Counted from the first letter of the stretch, positions 43,440-55,131 are shown. The stretch is 64,000 bases of DNA from Haemaphysalis longicornis (GCA_013339765.2 CM023452.1:162067581-162131580); one strand, 5' to 3'. Made by a program: numbers and translations. The notes: generated by a model from the letters alone, not told the origin.

Positions 43440-46400
43440 GTACGTACCCTCTCCTCTGAACAGAGTCTCTGAACTGTCAACGTGACCTGAACTAGATTTA
43501 TATTGACTGACTTCTGCTCACAGCATGCTCGCGAGCAGTCTTGCAGTGCAGCATTTAAAGTGTTGTTGAAAATAGGCTCCATATTCAGCACTGTTGAGTG
43601 TTGAAATATAGTATGCACAAGCCAATTCGCGAGTTTTCCAGCTGACTTGTGTGGATTTTTTAACAATAAAGGCGTGTTTGGAAGCGGAGCTTTCCTCACA
43701 CAGTCCTCGCTGGCAGTTCGCTGAGTTCAGTAAAGCGCAAACTGGCAAGTCTGTAGAGCTAAATTTTGCGAATTTCTGCTGTTTTTTATCTCTCCAACTT
43801 GCACGTGAACACAAAAGTTGATAATAAAGTGGCCAAGGTGAGAAAATAGTTTTCTTATATTTGAAAATAAAAAAAAACATCCTTGGGTAGTCAACCAGCT
43901 CCATTTCAGCCACGAAATGCTTTTTTTACCGAAAAAATGGAAGAAATATTAAACTCCAATTTCCTGCGACAGGGATTTACTGCGGGCAGGAGGGATATCA
44001 CGCTATGAGCCAGCACTAACAACATTGTTACGAGCATAGGTTGGCATACTCGTGAGTACAGACATTTGTACTCATTTGTATTCGAAACTCATGAGTGAGT
44101 ACGATGAGTTAGTGCTGACCCAGGCAAAAAGTGACTACAATGGTGAGCGAGTACAGACCCAGAAAAACGTGGATGCGATGACGAGTGAGTACAGACATGA
44201 GATCATCAACTTGCGAGTACTGTACTCACAGATACATGCATCGCGAGTAATACTCATGAGCAGTGCTTTTGCAAGTACTGTACTCGCGATTACATGCACT
44301 CGCGGGAAGAACACGTAAGTACTGCTCTCGCAAGTACTGTACTCAAGATCACATGCATTTGCGAGTAGTACTCTTAAGTACTGTACTCATGTGTCCTGAG
44401 CATGCGCTCGAATCGCGACGTGTGTGCACGAGTTTCAATCATTTTGTGGCGTTTGTTAAAAGAAAGCAAAATGAGGGGATAAGGGTGAAAACTGCCGCTC
44501 TTTCCATTCCGTCTTTCACTGTGTTGCCGCTTTTTGTAACCGCTCATCACAGGGTTGCCTTAGTGAAAGCGCGGGCAGGCATGGGTGGCGTCGTTATACT
44601 TGCTCTATTCAAATTTTTTCAAAAGAGGGATGTAGGAGTCTGAGTGCAAGTGAGTGTAGATTGAGTTGAGCGCAAATGAGTACAGATGAGTTGAATATAA
44701 ATGAGAACAGATTGAGTACGAGTACTCATGAATGAGTTTTAATGCAGGGGAGTACAAGTGAGTACGAGTGATTTTGAGTAGAGAAGCTTTTTGAGTCTGA
44801 GTTTGGGTGAGTACAGTGTGAAGTAAAAATAGTGTGATTGAGTTTGAGTGAGTTCTTTCCGTCTCGCCAACCTATGGTTATAGTAGGATAACTGCACGTT
44901 TGCATTGGAGTGATGCGATCAAAGGGAAAACTAGAGGCAATGCTACAATAGTGGCAATGGTCGCGTGCCCCCTGCCTGAATGCTACGCAGTTTCAGGCAG
45001 GGGGCACGCGAGCACTGCGAAAGCGTGAAATTTGAAATGCATTGGGTGACGGCAGTGAGCGGATAGTGGCGCTGCAGCCCATTATGGCGAATCACTGCTC
45101 TGCAGTTCCGACAGCTTCTACGTTGATTGGAACGGCTTTAATTTTTTGTCGTTAGTACCGTGCTCCCCCAACTCGCCCTACCCACAACCCTTGCAGCATT
45201 TCTCACCTCTACCTATGAGCCGGGGCTTAAAGAGGTGTACTGCACAGCCAGTTGTGCTTGAGTCGGTGAAACGCAGCTTAGGAAATAGTGGTGCAGTAAA
45301 GGCACGAGTTGCACGGTGTGAGATCTCATCCGTGACCGTTACGAGGCCTTATTGTGCGTTGCAGAGGGAACATCACGTGAAGGTCGGGACGGCACTGTTG
45401 AGAGTGCGTACAGAAGAAAACGGTGTAACCCAGGGTGGGGTATTGAGCTGCACCCTTTTACAGTGATGCTGTTGTTGTCTGATTGGTTGGACACCGCGAA
45501 AATTCCCGCGTGCAGGAAGGAGGTGGGAGCAACGAGCATGAACATGACTTAGTTGCTCGCGTGCCCCCAAAGAGCAAGAAAAAAAAAAAGTCGGGAAGAG
45601 AATGGACGCAACACAGCCGCTCTGGGAAGGTTTTGCCTTTATAAGCTTATCATTTGAGAGTTCTTTTAAGTTCTGGCCGGGTGGCTGAATCGAGGGGTGA
45701 ACACTGAACAGACATACAGACGGACCAAAGTTCTGGTGTTTAGGTAGCCCAAGGAAGTCTTCAAAAGGCAAACTCCTTGGCAAAGCTGCGTCATGTTTGC
45801 TGTTACCCAAATAAGGGTTTGTTGCGTACTTCTTTTGGTTTGTATGTTAGTGGCAGCTCGAACAGTGCTCCACTTTCTAGATTAGTAAGTTAATTCATTT
45901 TGTAAAAAAACAAAAAGGATTGAATACATTATAAAAGCATATAAATTATTATCTTGCCTTGTGCGAGTTTCCTGATCGTCACTGATATCATTATCAAATC
46001 TCATTTATTTCCCGGTGTAGACCTGCGTGGCCAAACCTAATGTTATTTATTTTTAAGGTCAGTTAATTCAAATGGCATTATATTTACCATGTGACGGGTA
46101 TAAATATGTTGAAGCCAGCCATCTGAAGTGCTCAGACCATCATTGCCTGTGTCCGGTCTTGCACCTTTTCCTTGGCCTTGACTGCAGCCTTCCCCCTTTG
46201 ACCTGCTCTTGCAACAGGCGCTGCGCCCTGGCCCTGGACCGAATGCACGGCCACCCGGAGCTGGTGAAAGAGGTGGCCTGGCTGGAGCGGGTGGGCCAGG
46301 CACAGGCGGCTGCCATGGTCCGGGACGGACTGCGGAGCACGGAGGGACTGCACGACTTCATGCGTCTCGCCGGGGTCGTGCAGGAACGAGTGTCGTGCCA

Positions 46401-46515
46401 CGTGCGCGAGGACGGCCGCACGCAACTGGACGCCCTGAACGAGCACTGCTGGAGGGCAGTCAGACGCTACCTGAAGCTGTGGGACGTCAAGAAGCCGAAC
46501 ACAAGAGTGTCGTGA
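41584..46515 (+). CDS. Leucine-rich-repeat protein, NLRC/F-box-like tick family, two exons
   Basis: The only convincing intact host-type gene. Exon 1 is 41584-43439, exon 2 is 46218-46515, for a 717-residue product. The donor is GACAG/GTACGTA; the acceptor is a pyrimidine-rich tract ending TTGCAACAG; the split codon AG/G gives Arg in frame. Exon 1 encodes many ribonuclease-inhibitor-like leucine-rich repeats (SLQELVLPIRF, TLEKVCLPFDVW, NLKQVSIEAMG, TLKTLVLRASW, SLREVVIEVKAW). Exon 2 encodes HPELVKEVAWLERVGQA, FMRLAGVVQERVSCH and LNEHCWRAVRRYLKLWDV, an F-box-like ending I associate with the large tick LRR family often annotated as NLRC-like. No NACHT or CARD is present. Met22 (41647, context GACCATGG) is the stronger start. 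A partner-binding role is inferred; the function is unknown. Confidence 0.75.
44035..44876. mobile_element. 842-bp TIR element made of GAGTA/TACTC words
   Basis: Perfect 11-bp ends CATAGGTTGGC (44035-44045) and GCCAACCTATG (44866-44876). The interior is saturated with GAGTAC, GTACTC, ACTCATGAG and AAGTACTGTACTC words on both strands. The flanks GTTACGAG and GTTATAGT share GTTA, a possible decayed target duplication. It sits inside a family A element. Confidence 0.8.
44961..45011. repeat. 51-bp hairpin, 20-bp perfect arms
   Basis: TCGCGTGCCCCCTGCCTGAA and its reverse complement separated by 11 bases. Its right arm overlaps the left TIR of the next element. Confidence 0.95.
45000..45568. mobile_element. 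569-bp TIR element, GGGGGCACGCGAGCA ends
   Basis: Perfect 15-bp inverted ends at 45000-45014 and 45554-45568. Non-coding interior. Flanking duplication not evident. Confidence 0.75.
46218..46515 (+). CDS. LRR gene exon 2 (C-terminal exon)
   Basis: Reads from the completed split Arg codon through RCALALDRMHGHPELVKEVA to the stop in one frame. The high GC and strongly biased third positions contrast with the AT-rich intron before it, supporting selection on coding sequence. Confidence 0.75.
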
Positions 46516-46639
46516 CAGTAACCTAGGTGCTGAGCAAATGGAGCGTTTTTCGGCTGGACCAATAACTTTGAAAGAGGGTCTATGAGGCATCTTGCAGTTT
46601 TAACTTGTCCTTTGAACAACCTTCCCCCCTCTTTTAGGG

Positions 46640-46645
46640 AATAAA
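46640..46645 (+). promoter_or_regulatory. Poly-A signal for LRR gene
   Basis: AATAAA 125 bases after the stop codon, in a position suitable for 3' end formation. Confidence 0.55.
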
Positions 46646-48306
46646 TACTCGGGCCCAAAGTAAGAGCAGCAATGGCGGAAGTTGCTTTTGCGCCTGGTAA
46701 CAGCAGCTGGCTGTTCCTCCGCGTGGCGCAGAGAGGGCATAAGTGCGAGTATTTTGAACGAGACGGGAGCCGGTTCTGTGATATTTTTGGAAGTAATCTG
46801 CTTTTAAATTACTGCAGCGACAGCAAAGAAATTAGATGAGAAAAAAATCAATGTCGCGCTTTAAAGGGACAGTGAAGTGATATGTAAACATTGCGGGATT
46901 ACTAGCGCAAATTGTAGTCCGGAGTCCCCAGGCCATGTTTCGACCACTCTGGGCGCGTTTACGCGATTTTATTTAGTAGAAAAATTAATTCGAAAATGCT
47001 GTCCTCCTCTCTTTACGCTCGCCCATTTTCTGTGGCGTTTTCGTGTGACGTCGGGAGGAGCCGAGCTCGCAATTGGCTGCGCTACTGCACGGCTCCCCGG
47101 CCTTCAGACAGTCAGTCGGCCCACCGTTTCGTCCGCCGGCCGCCGATGGGTCGTCGCAATTCGTTCGCTCAGTTTAAACGAAGCCAGGACACGTTTGTAA
47201 ATGGAAGAATCTGCCTTTCTTTACTTGGTTAGTTGGTACACTGTATCTAGCTCCAAGTCAAGGTCACTTCACACAAGCGCTGCACAAGCGCACATGCGAC
47301 GCTTCGCTGACTGGTACGCCAGTAGGAAAATATAAGGCCTCTTGAAGGTGGGAGAAGAGTCAGCGAAGTCAATATAGGTACTAAGGAAATAAAATCAACT
47401 GATATTTTTACCGCACAGCGTAAAACGTGTGCGGGAAGCACTTTTTTGCGCTGGGCGAACAAGCACAGCGGCCAGCGGCACGACTACGCATTTGCGAACG
47501 CTTTTCCGTCTAAGAAATGCAATCGCCAGATGTGAGATATTGTGGAAACTTGGGGGATGCTTACTGCACGAGCGCAAAACAACAAATAGTCACCTAAGCT
47601 GCTTGGAATGCTAAAACTAAATAAAAGTGCAAACTGCTTATACATTATATACCTTATATTTCCCAGGTCGGCAGCGCTCGCCCGTGGCCGAGTGGTTTGG
47701 AGCGCTAGGTATGTCAGCGCAAGTGTTTTGCAAGTCAAAAGTTCAAATCCCCGCTGGTACGTGCTTTATTTTATAAGTTAACTTTTTCGTTTTCCGCCGA
47801 TGTTTTCTATAGGCCTCCTGCACAGCCCAGGAGGCGCTGCGCAAGCGGCTTCCGGGCAGTACTTCCGGGTAGTACAAAGCTGCGCGGATGCCCGTAGGAT
47901 CTCGTGTTGAAAGAAGCAAAATGATCTCGATGCTCCTGATGGTTTTGCGACATGGTCACCAGCCCATCCCCGACGAGTCCGATCTCTTCTGGCGATCAAT
48001 TTGGAATAAGGGAAAAAGCTTTGCAGCGCAAAATACGTTTACAGCGCCGACGAAAGTGCCGGGACGGTGCACTGCCACTCGCAGGTTCACCGATCCGTAT
48101 GAAGTGAAATTTGGAGTGAAAATTCTAGTTTAAACTACCTACTACTCTAGGTGACAAGGACTTTTCAACAACAGCCGATCAAAAAAGAAGAGTGTCGCAA
48201 TCGGCGATGATTGCACTTTAAAAGCAAGCGAGTCCGGCGGACTGCTGGCTCGCCTGCTGCGGTGCGCCGCTCTTTTGCGTACCTGTGCACTATGCGTGCA
48301 CTTTCA
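46646..48306. other. Gene-free stretch with single TIR and tRNA-like relic
   Basis: TTTAAAGGGACAGTGAAG at about 46862 looks like one TTAA-type end without a partner. A tRNA-like relic lies at 47678-47760. No protein gene is supported. Confidence 0.45.
47678..47760 (+). repeat. Degenerate class II tRNA-like sequence
   Basis: CCCGTGGCCGAGTGGTTTGG (A box, Ser/Leu-like) and AGTTCAAATCC (B box) about 45 bases apart. The T stem (AAAAG opposite CCCCG) does not pair and the anticodon arm is irregular, so this is a tRNA relic or SINE head, not a working gene. Confidence 0.4.
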
Positions 48307-48310
48307 TTAA

Positions 48311-49677
48311 AGGGACCCTGCAACACTCTTTGAGCAGTGCAAGTAAACCTGCGCGACGTTTAAATTACACTGCCAGAAATACCTGAGCCAAATATTACAC
48401 GTGCACGTGCAGCGGTGAGCGTGCAAATCGATGTGAAACACGCGGAAAAACCAACCACTCTCTCTTCAGTTGTCCTCATTATGCAACCCCTGGCATGGCC
48501 TAAGGGACGTCACATAGGCCATGGCTGCCCAATCAGCTGTCACTGGTCAACTTCGCGGCTAGATTCTCCCATTTCCGTCGTCGTCATCGCTGTGTACGAA
48601 CCTCTTCTATGACTGAACCTGTAGGCACAGTTTTGCCGTTTCTTTTGTGTTTTGAGTGCGCGCCGAGTTTGAGTGATGAGCTCAATACTTCCCTTTCAAC
48701 GGGACCACTCGACTACAAACGTTTATAGACCCTTTGCAAAATACTATCAGGCATAGCGGACAAGCGGAAGGCCAGTCGAGCAACATTGCGCGCGGCCATG
48801 ATGAAGGAAACGGAGCGATTGTGCCGATATTGCCGGCTGCTCAGCTCAGCGCGCTCACGCATCGCCTAAGGTCGGACTTCACGGACTCGCGTACTGGGGT
48901 ACTGGATGATATGGCATCTGCGTCGCGGGGATTTGTCTTTCCTATCACCGGGTGGGACACCAACCTCTCTGGTATACCGCGTTTGAGCGACGAGCGCATC
49001 CGTGCCGTTTGCAGAGTGGGACGCAGCAGTGAGTCGGCATGACTCCTGCAGAACTCGTAACCGCATGTGGTGATCAAATCATAAAATCAAAACAGCAAGC
49101 AAACGCTCAGAAACCTACCCGATCAGACCGAACGCCGAGGTCACTACGTGCTACGAATGGCTCTAAGAGAGCGCCGCGCAGCCGCGTTATGATGGAGCTG
49201 CGTTTTCTTTATCATGGCCGACGTTTGCGAATGACCTCAGTGTTGTCATCATGAAAGCTAGCGTATTTACTGCGTTGCCAACTTTTCTGAAAAGGGTCTA
49301 TTGCTTCAAAAAGGCCCTACCAACCCGAGCGCTCGCTTGCGAGCAAGCACCCATGCCTGCTTTTTTGTGGCACCAGACCAGAAATAGGCCCCGCCGCGTT
49401 GCGGAGAAAAGGAGAAAACTACCCGGCATGTGATATATCGAAGGCTGCCGAAAAGAACGCCGCGAGCCGCCCCCCTCTCCGGGAGAGAGCGCGCACCTTT
49501 TGTCGCATTGTCCACGGTCGAGTTGAGAGGGAACGATTATGCGCGATTTCTTATCGCGCGTAGTTTCGTTAATTGTGAACGGATTTTCATAATTCTTGCG
49601 GGAGGAGATTTCTGGGACAATAGACTTTATCCCAAAATACATTACTAGTAGTCGATGGCAAGTGTTGCAGGGTCCCT
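48311..49677. mobile_element. TTAA-flanked TIR element (family B) carrying a nested insertion
   Basis: TTAA at 48307-48310 and 49678-49681. Ends AGGGACCCTGCAACACT and AGTGTTGCAGGGTCCCT. It is the inverse-orientation relative of the element split at 12.2-14.5 kb. About 796 bp remain after removal of 48726-49300. No transposase. Confidence 0.9.
48726..49300. mobile_element. Nested 575-bp MITE, TAGACCCTTT ends
   Basis: Ends TAGACCCTTTGCAAAA and TTTTCTGAAAAGGGTCTA. Comparison with the uninterrupted copy (TTTTATTGCTTC, read on the minus strand at about 14.07 kb) shows insertion at a TA, as in Tc1/mariner-type elements. Confidence 0.8.
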
Positions 49678-49681
49678 TTAA

Positions 49682-51689
49682 ACAGTGCTTGTTTGCGTCG
49701 CCGTTACGAATACATGGTGCAGCGTTAGCTTGCTTTTTGTTACGTGTCTCAGTGACAAAATGCAGCGAGCGTCAGAAGCGTGAAATCTGTTTTGCGATTC
49801 CGAAATTAGTGGCCGTAAAACGAGGTGGTTCGGGCGAACTGAGAGGCCGCTTGCTTTCCTTGTTTACTCTCCACTTTACTTAATTACAGTCTTGCATCAT
49901 AGATTCCCAGTTCGCACTTAATAGGCTAGAATAAAGGTCAGCAGCATTTTGAAGTGTAGGGCCCTGCAGTAGCATGCAGCCGACACGGAGGAGGGCTGGA
50001 CGGCAAATCGGGTGGGAGGGGAAGGGGGGCTTTAAATGCAAAGCGAAAAAATTCAGCCAATCGCCAACAATATCTGGCAATAATCTGGCGAAGTGTGAAG
50101 ATGGGGGACAATTCAACTGGAAGCGACCAATTTTCTGTTCATTGTCTCGCTGTCTTTGAGGACAAAAACTGGCGTGTCGGCGTTCAGATTGTTAGCGACG
50201 AAGATAACAGAGTCAGTGATGATCGCATGTGAATATTCGGGGCCGCGCGCCCGGCGTGTTATGTTATGTTATGCAAATATAGAAGTACACATTTCTGCAG
50301 GCAGCGGGCGTGCGATTTGGTGATTGTTTTGCGTCCTTTATAGAGCGCTTAATTTGTTTATTTGACGCAATGCCTCACCTACTCGCTAGTATACATGTAC
50401 CCTGCCGTTCGTAAATCGTGCGGCGTAAAACGTTACGCAAGGACATTTAGTTTGGAAAATACAAAACAAAATTTCCCCCCGTTTTCATGGCCGTGCCAGG
50501 AGGGCAGTGTCAGCTGAGTCGGCTGCGCAATCCTTGGGTTCGCTTGCATGCTTCCACTGAAGCAACCTTTTGCAGTTACCTCAGGCTATAGGATGAGCAG
50601 TGGTCCGTGTTTGTTACTCGTGAATTTTCCTTTGTCGACAGCACACAAGAAGAAAGAACGGTAATCGTCGTTAGGAAGTTAGACCACCCGACCTGGTGAT
50701 ACTACGTCCCACGCTGCGACAACCGCGACTGCTCGCTGAAAAGAAAGCCGATAAATCGCCTTGTTTGAGCGTATATTATTTTGTTTAGCCTCTACAACTA
50801 CTTTAAGGGCTATTTCATACAGTATGCAGTCATTTAAACGCGCCACAAAGCGATTAAACTAAGTACAACCAAGTTTCACTCTACCTAGTAATTGAAAACG
50901 CATGGAGGGCGGCGAGGGTCGTCTGCTTTTGTACTACCCAGAGGCATCGGCCACTAGGGGCGCTGCATGTCGCCAAAACTCCAGCGCAGGAGGCCTATAC
51001 TAGTATTAACTCTATGCCTATACTGATTTCATCTTTTTTTGGGCCGCAACCATGGGGGAAAGAATACTCAGGAGAGGCCCCTAGCATCCCAATGCATTGC
51101 GAAAAGTGTGGAGGAAGTTACGTCATTTTTCTTGAGCCCATAAACAATGTTGCTTACTTGTTTACAACTGCGGTGGCCAAATTTGGGCAAATAGAATGGA
51201 CAAATTTTTAAGGCGCTTGGTATGTCGTTGCCTCGCTACGGTTGCAAACCAGTGCAGTAGCTACGACAAACGTTTTTAGATTAGGCCTATTTGAAAACTC
51301 CGCCGTCGGAGGCGGCCCTAACTCTAAACCCGGCCGCAGCGGCGCTTACGTTGCTTACGTCGCGTCGAGATCGGCGAAGCGAGCCGCTGTCGCCGCCGGC
51401 GGCCTGCCGCAAAAATCCCCTTCGCTTAGCGTTGGCGAGAGCCACAGTTTTTCAATTTGTTTATTTTTCACCAAATCAATACACCAGGTGAAAAATGGGG
51501 AAAAATGGCGGCCGAAAAAAAAACTGCAATGCAGCAGTTTGACAGAGCTCCGGCCACCGTCAACTAGCAGCAAAGAAGTGCAAACACAATACATACATAC
51601 ATACTGTTGGATGATTCATTTCCTACTGGGTAACATTTCACACAGGGAAAAAAAAAGAAAACGAGATAGCTGAGGAAACACGGTAAAAC
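49682..51689. other. Gene-free stretch
   Basis: No supported gene. 51265-51300 contains AACGTTTTTAGATTAGG, a word also found in the 378/374-bp repeat. Confidence 0.5.
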
Positions 51690-52690
51690 ACAATTGGAAA
51701 CAGTATTTGTTCACTTTAGAAAAAACTAAATGAAGGCGTGCACCGTAAAAACGAGGTAAAAGCAACGTGAATATTCAGCAATGTAGCGCTTGTCACATGT
51801 AAAAACAAGTACATAAAATGCAAACAGGCAACGAGGTAAAATTTCAGGACATGGTATCTTAGAATTCCAATGACACATAACATTCGTACGCGAGAGTGAT
51901 AATGTATACATGAAATTGACACGAACAGTATTTCCTGCGTATAGGAACACGTTTTCGCAAGTAAAATTCAAATAAAGCCATCACAACGATAGTTCCAACA
52001 TGCTCTTGTCACTCATGGATAAAGGATCGATGCAGTGCTTATAAAGCTCATTTAATGTGTTGGGTAACGTGTGGCATAATCTCTGGCGCCCATAATCTGT
52101 GCGTGAGAATGGTACCTGCCAAGGAATTTGACATCGACAGGAGTATGGCAAACTCTTTTTTTGTAGCTTAGCTAATTCTATAAATACCGCTAATTTACCC
52201 TGTACTGCATTTTATAGCTTCTAGTTAGTTTTTGATGATATAGTTTAAATGCTCGGACTATCCGATTTTTCTTGAATAATTCGTCAGTGTGTGCATTATA
52301 CGGAACAATTTTCAATGGCTCGGACTGCCTTTTTTTTGCAAAACCGTGAGTTTGTTTAGATTATTTGCTGTTGTGTTTCCCCATATTAACACACAATAAC
52401 TGAGCTGCGAATGGAATAAAGAATTGTATAATAATTTTTTAATTCCAAAAGGAAGAAAATACTGATACCTGCTTATTATCCCAAGAGTTTTGCGAGCTTT
52501 TGAGCACACTAAGTCAACATGGTCGTTCCAGGACATATGTTCAGTGAATATTACACCTAGCGTTTTGACACATTTTTCAAGCTTTACCGTGTATGGGCCC
52601 AAAATAATACTGTTTGGTATATTTGAAAACGCATGGAGTTCGTTCTTTGCTCACTTTGTGTTTCTTCGTTATGAAGTGAAGTGAAATTTA
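51690..52690 (-). pseudogene. CR1-like LINE 3' fragment
   Basis: On the minus strand 52602-52312 encodes VKTLGVIFTEHMSWNDHVDL, CSKARKTLGIISRY, YNSLFHSQLSYCVLIWGN and NLNKLTVLQKK, the C-terminal part of a CR1-type reverse transcriptase. Beyond a frame break, PYNAHTDELFKKNRIVRAFK and WQVPFSRTDYGRQRL-like words continue to about 52030, then a 3' UTR. Catalytic motifs are missing. Confidence 0.8.
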
Positions 52691-53674
52691 TCGCTGCTGA
52701 GACGTAGCGCGCAAAGACCGCAGTGCTGTACGACCCCAAACAATGCTCCCGTCGTCTGCGTTCGCCATCCCGCGAGCCTGTTGCTATGACGACGACAAAC
52801 GCTTTAAGAGCTGAAAAATCGTCCTTCTATCTGAAAAACGAAGGCCGTTTTCCGATTGAAACTTTGGGTGAGGGTTAGAATGGGCAAACTGAAGGCGAAA
52901 TCAACAGCTTAGAACATGATATCGCACCGAGGAATTAGCGACGAAGCTGTTTTCGCTTCGAAGCGGGAGGGCAGGGTGACGCCATGTTAGTCAAATCAAA
53001 CCGGAGACAGCAAAGGATGATGGGATAGAGTGCTAGACTCCGTGGGCTCAAGCATCGCCTCCTTTAACGATGGCTCAAGTCATGGCGGGACTCGGCTTCA
53101 CAAATGTGACGTCAGGGCCTCTCCTAACCTTTTCTTTCCTCCATGGCCGCAACGTTCATTGCTCCACGAACTAGTTCACAGAACGCGCGCAGGCTGGCAT
53201 TGGCGCACTAGCGAGTTCTCGTTGGCGTGCTGTTGCCATAAGCACCGACTTCTTGCGGGCAGTGGGCACAGGCCAGAATCAACAGACCCTTGGCCTGGTG
53301 CGAACACGCTTTTTACGATACAGGCATGAGTGAGGTAAGCTCCAAATATAGGGGAAAAGCGCATGGCATTTGAGCGTCTGCGGGGACGCGGAGGGCGTTC
53401 ATGCATTGCGTAGGCCTCGGCTAGTGAATGATACGATTCCAAGCTGTCCTGGGAGGCTTATCTTATGCATTTTATAGCCGACAACATGGCAGAAGCGCGG
53501 TACGATGATTACTGAAATATTGAGAATGCCCATCCATCAACGCCATTGGTTTTTACAGAACGGAAACCGAAACTTGTTTGATTGCTAACCTTGGGCATCG
53601 TTCAATCACGGTGCCCCCTCCTCCCAACTTCACAGCCTTAGTTGGTGCGGCCGCCGCAAACCGCGCATAGTAGT
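52691..53674. other. Gene-free stretch
   Basis: No supported gene or repeat boundary. Confidence 0.5.
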
Positions 53675-53678
53675 TTTA

Positions 53679-54786
53679 AAGGAGCCATGAAGAGAAAACA
53701 CAAGTTTGGTTCATTGAAAAGATTGTCTCGTTAGAATCATACTGACACCACTTTTAACGTAAACTTCGCTCAAATAAGCTACATAATTAGGAAAAACGGG
53801 AATGGTCATGCAACCCACCAGCTCATTTCCCGCAACAGAACCTGTGATGTCACATGGGCTAAGCTCTGCGATTGGCGGAGGCTGGCAGAAGCAGACGCAA
53901 ATTAGGTAGAGCTTACAAACTAGACGAACGAGCGTTTTGCGCTTAAATTTAGGGCACATTCTTTACAAAGCAATAGGAATGATGGGACAAACAGTGGAAG
54001 TTACGAAAGCACATGTAAACATAGAAGTACTGATGCGTTCTGCTGTTCTTACTGCGCACAGCATGCTTTGGTTTAGCTGCACAGCACTATGGGGCTTGGG
54101 GTTGTCTCAGACGACACTGGCCGATTGACGCAAGCAACGGTGTCTTACGTGACCCCATTTGTCGAGCGAGCACTGTTTCAGGGAACGAATATTTTCTCCC
54201 AGAACAAAAACAAGCCAGGTTTAAATGCGGGCAAAAACAAACCAAACGCTTGCCACGGTATGGTGGCGCCATCTAGGTTACGGAACGTAAAGAAACGTGG
54301 GAACAAACCAACACCGCTACAGGGTGGAGACAACCTTTGAACGGTCCTGTGCCGCCGCAATTGGGCCAACGGGCTCAACGCGTTATTCTTTTCGTTTCCC
54401 ACGAGACCTAGCAACGCGAAACAGACAATATGATTCAAACTTCTTCAGTAACCGCGTTGCGGCGATTATTTTAGCGCGGTTTTGACACAATGACTTGCTT
54501 CGGCGGCGAGCGAGCAACCGAACATGGCGGCGCCAGCGTTACGTGTCTCTACCCTGTACGGCGGATGCGTGAATGAAGGTATTCTAGGCTGCAGAGCGGT
54601 CGGTTCCCGTGATGTCACTTGGGACCACGAAAACGCTCGATTGAGCGGGAAAATCAAAATTTTAACCGAAATTGTTTAATTTCTCAGTGAATAAAGCACC
54701 GTTTGTATCCGGACAAGCGCTGGGGGCACTATAAAACACGAAATCTTTCGAATAAAACCAACTTGCATTTTCTCTTCATGGCTCCT
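53679..54786. mobile_element. 1.11-kb TTAA-flanked TIR element (family A)
   Basis: TTAA at 53675-53678 and 54787-54790; ends AGGAGCCATGAAGAGAAAAC and the near reverse complement TTTTCTCTTCATGGCTCCT. The interior matches 35.81-36.18 kb in inverse order (for example GAGCTGGTGGGTTGC versus AGCTAGTGGGTCGAA, read on opposite strands). Non-coding. Confidence 0.85.
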
Positions 54787-54788
54787 TT

Positions 54789-55131
54789 AAATGCAGAGCA
54801 TTTCAGTAACTAACGATGTCACCCGCGTTGACGTCCGTAGTAGTCCGTAGTCGTAGTCCGCACCCCTCCCCCTACACTATATAAAAAAAATACTATCCGG
54901 CGCCTGGTTTCGATCCCTCGACCCTGCGTGCGGAACGCAATGTACATGGTGCTCTACCCACTGCACCACAAAGCCGATGCAGAATGGGAGGCTACGAACG
55001 CGCCTTATATCCTTGACTCATTCAAATTACTGTTGACGAGCGCTCTCTCGTCAGCAGTTGCCACAAGTGCAACAACATTAACGTAACGCAAACTACTTAA
55101 CGTCGTGCGCCCCCGGAAATGCTCTGCATTT
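54789..55131. mobile_element. 343-bp MITE, AAATGCAGAGCATTTC ends
   Basis: Perfect 16-bp inverted ends at 54789-54804 and 55116-55131. It overlaps the TTAA of the neighbouring element by two bases, so it inserted at or next to that end. It carries a tRNA-like sequence on the minus strand. Confidence 0.8.
54900..54978 (-). repeat. tRNA-like sequence inside MITE
   Basis: Minus strand: GTGGTGCAGTGGGTAGAGCA (A box and D arm), TTGCGTTCCGCACGCAG giving a 5-bp stem with a 7-base loop TTCCGCA (anticodon would be CCG, Arg), and GGGATCGAAACC (B box). The acceptor stem does not pair well, so it is more likely a relic than a working tRNA. Confidence 0.5.

Larger units (their letters stand above)
43440..46217 (+). 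other. Intron of LRR gene, filled with mobile elements
   Basis: Holds a diverged family A TTAA-type fragment at about 43805-44034 and 44877-44950, the GAGTA-rich TIR element inside it, a 51-bp hairpin and a 569-bp TIR element. No other coding sequence is supported. Confidence 0.75.

Noticed and set aside
45146..45466. 106-codon frame in the 569-bp TIR element
   Set aside because: Short, no motif, overlapping open frames on both strands.
51242..51673. 143-codon frame with Ala-rich start
   Set aside because: GC-rich repeat-like start and Lys-rich low-complexity end; no family or splice evidence.
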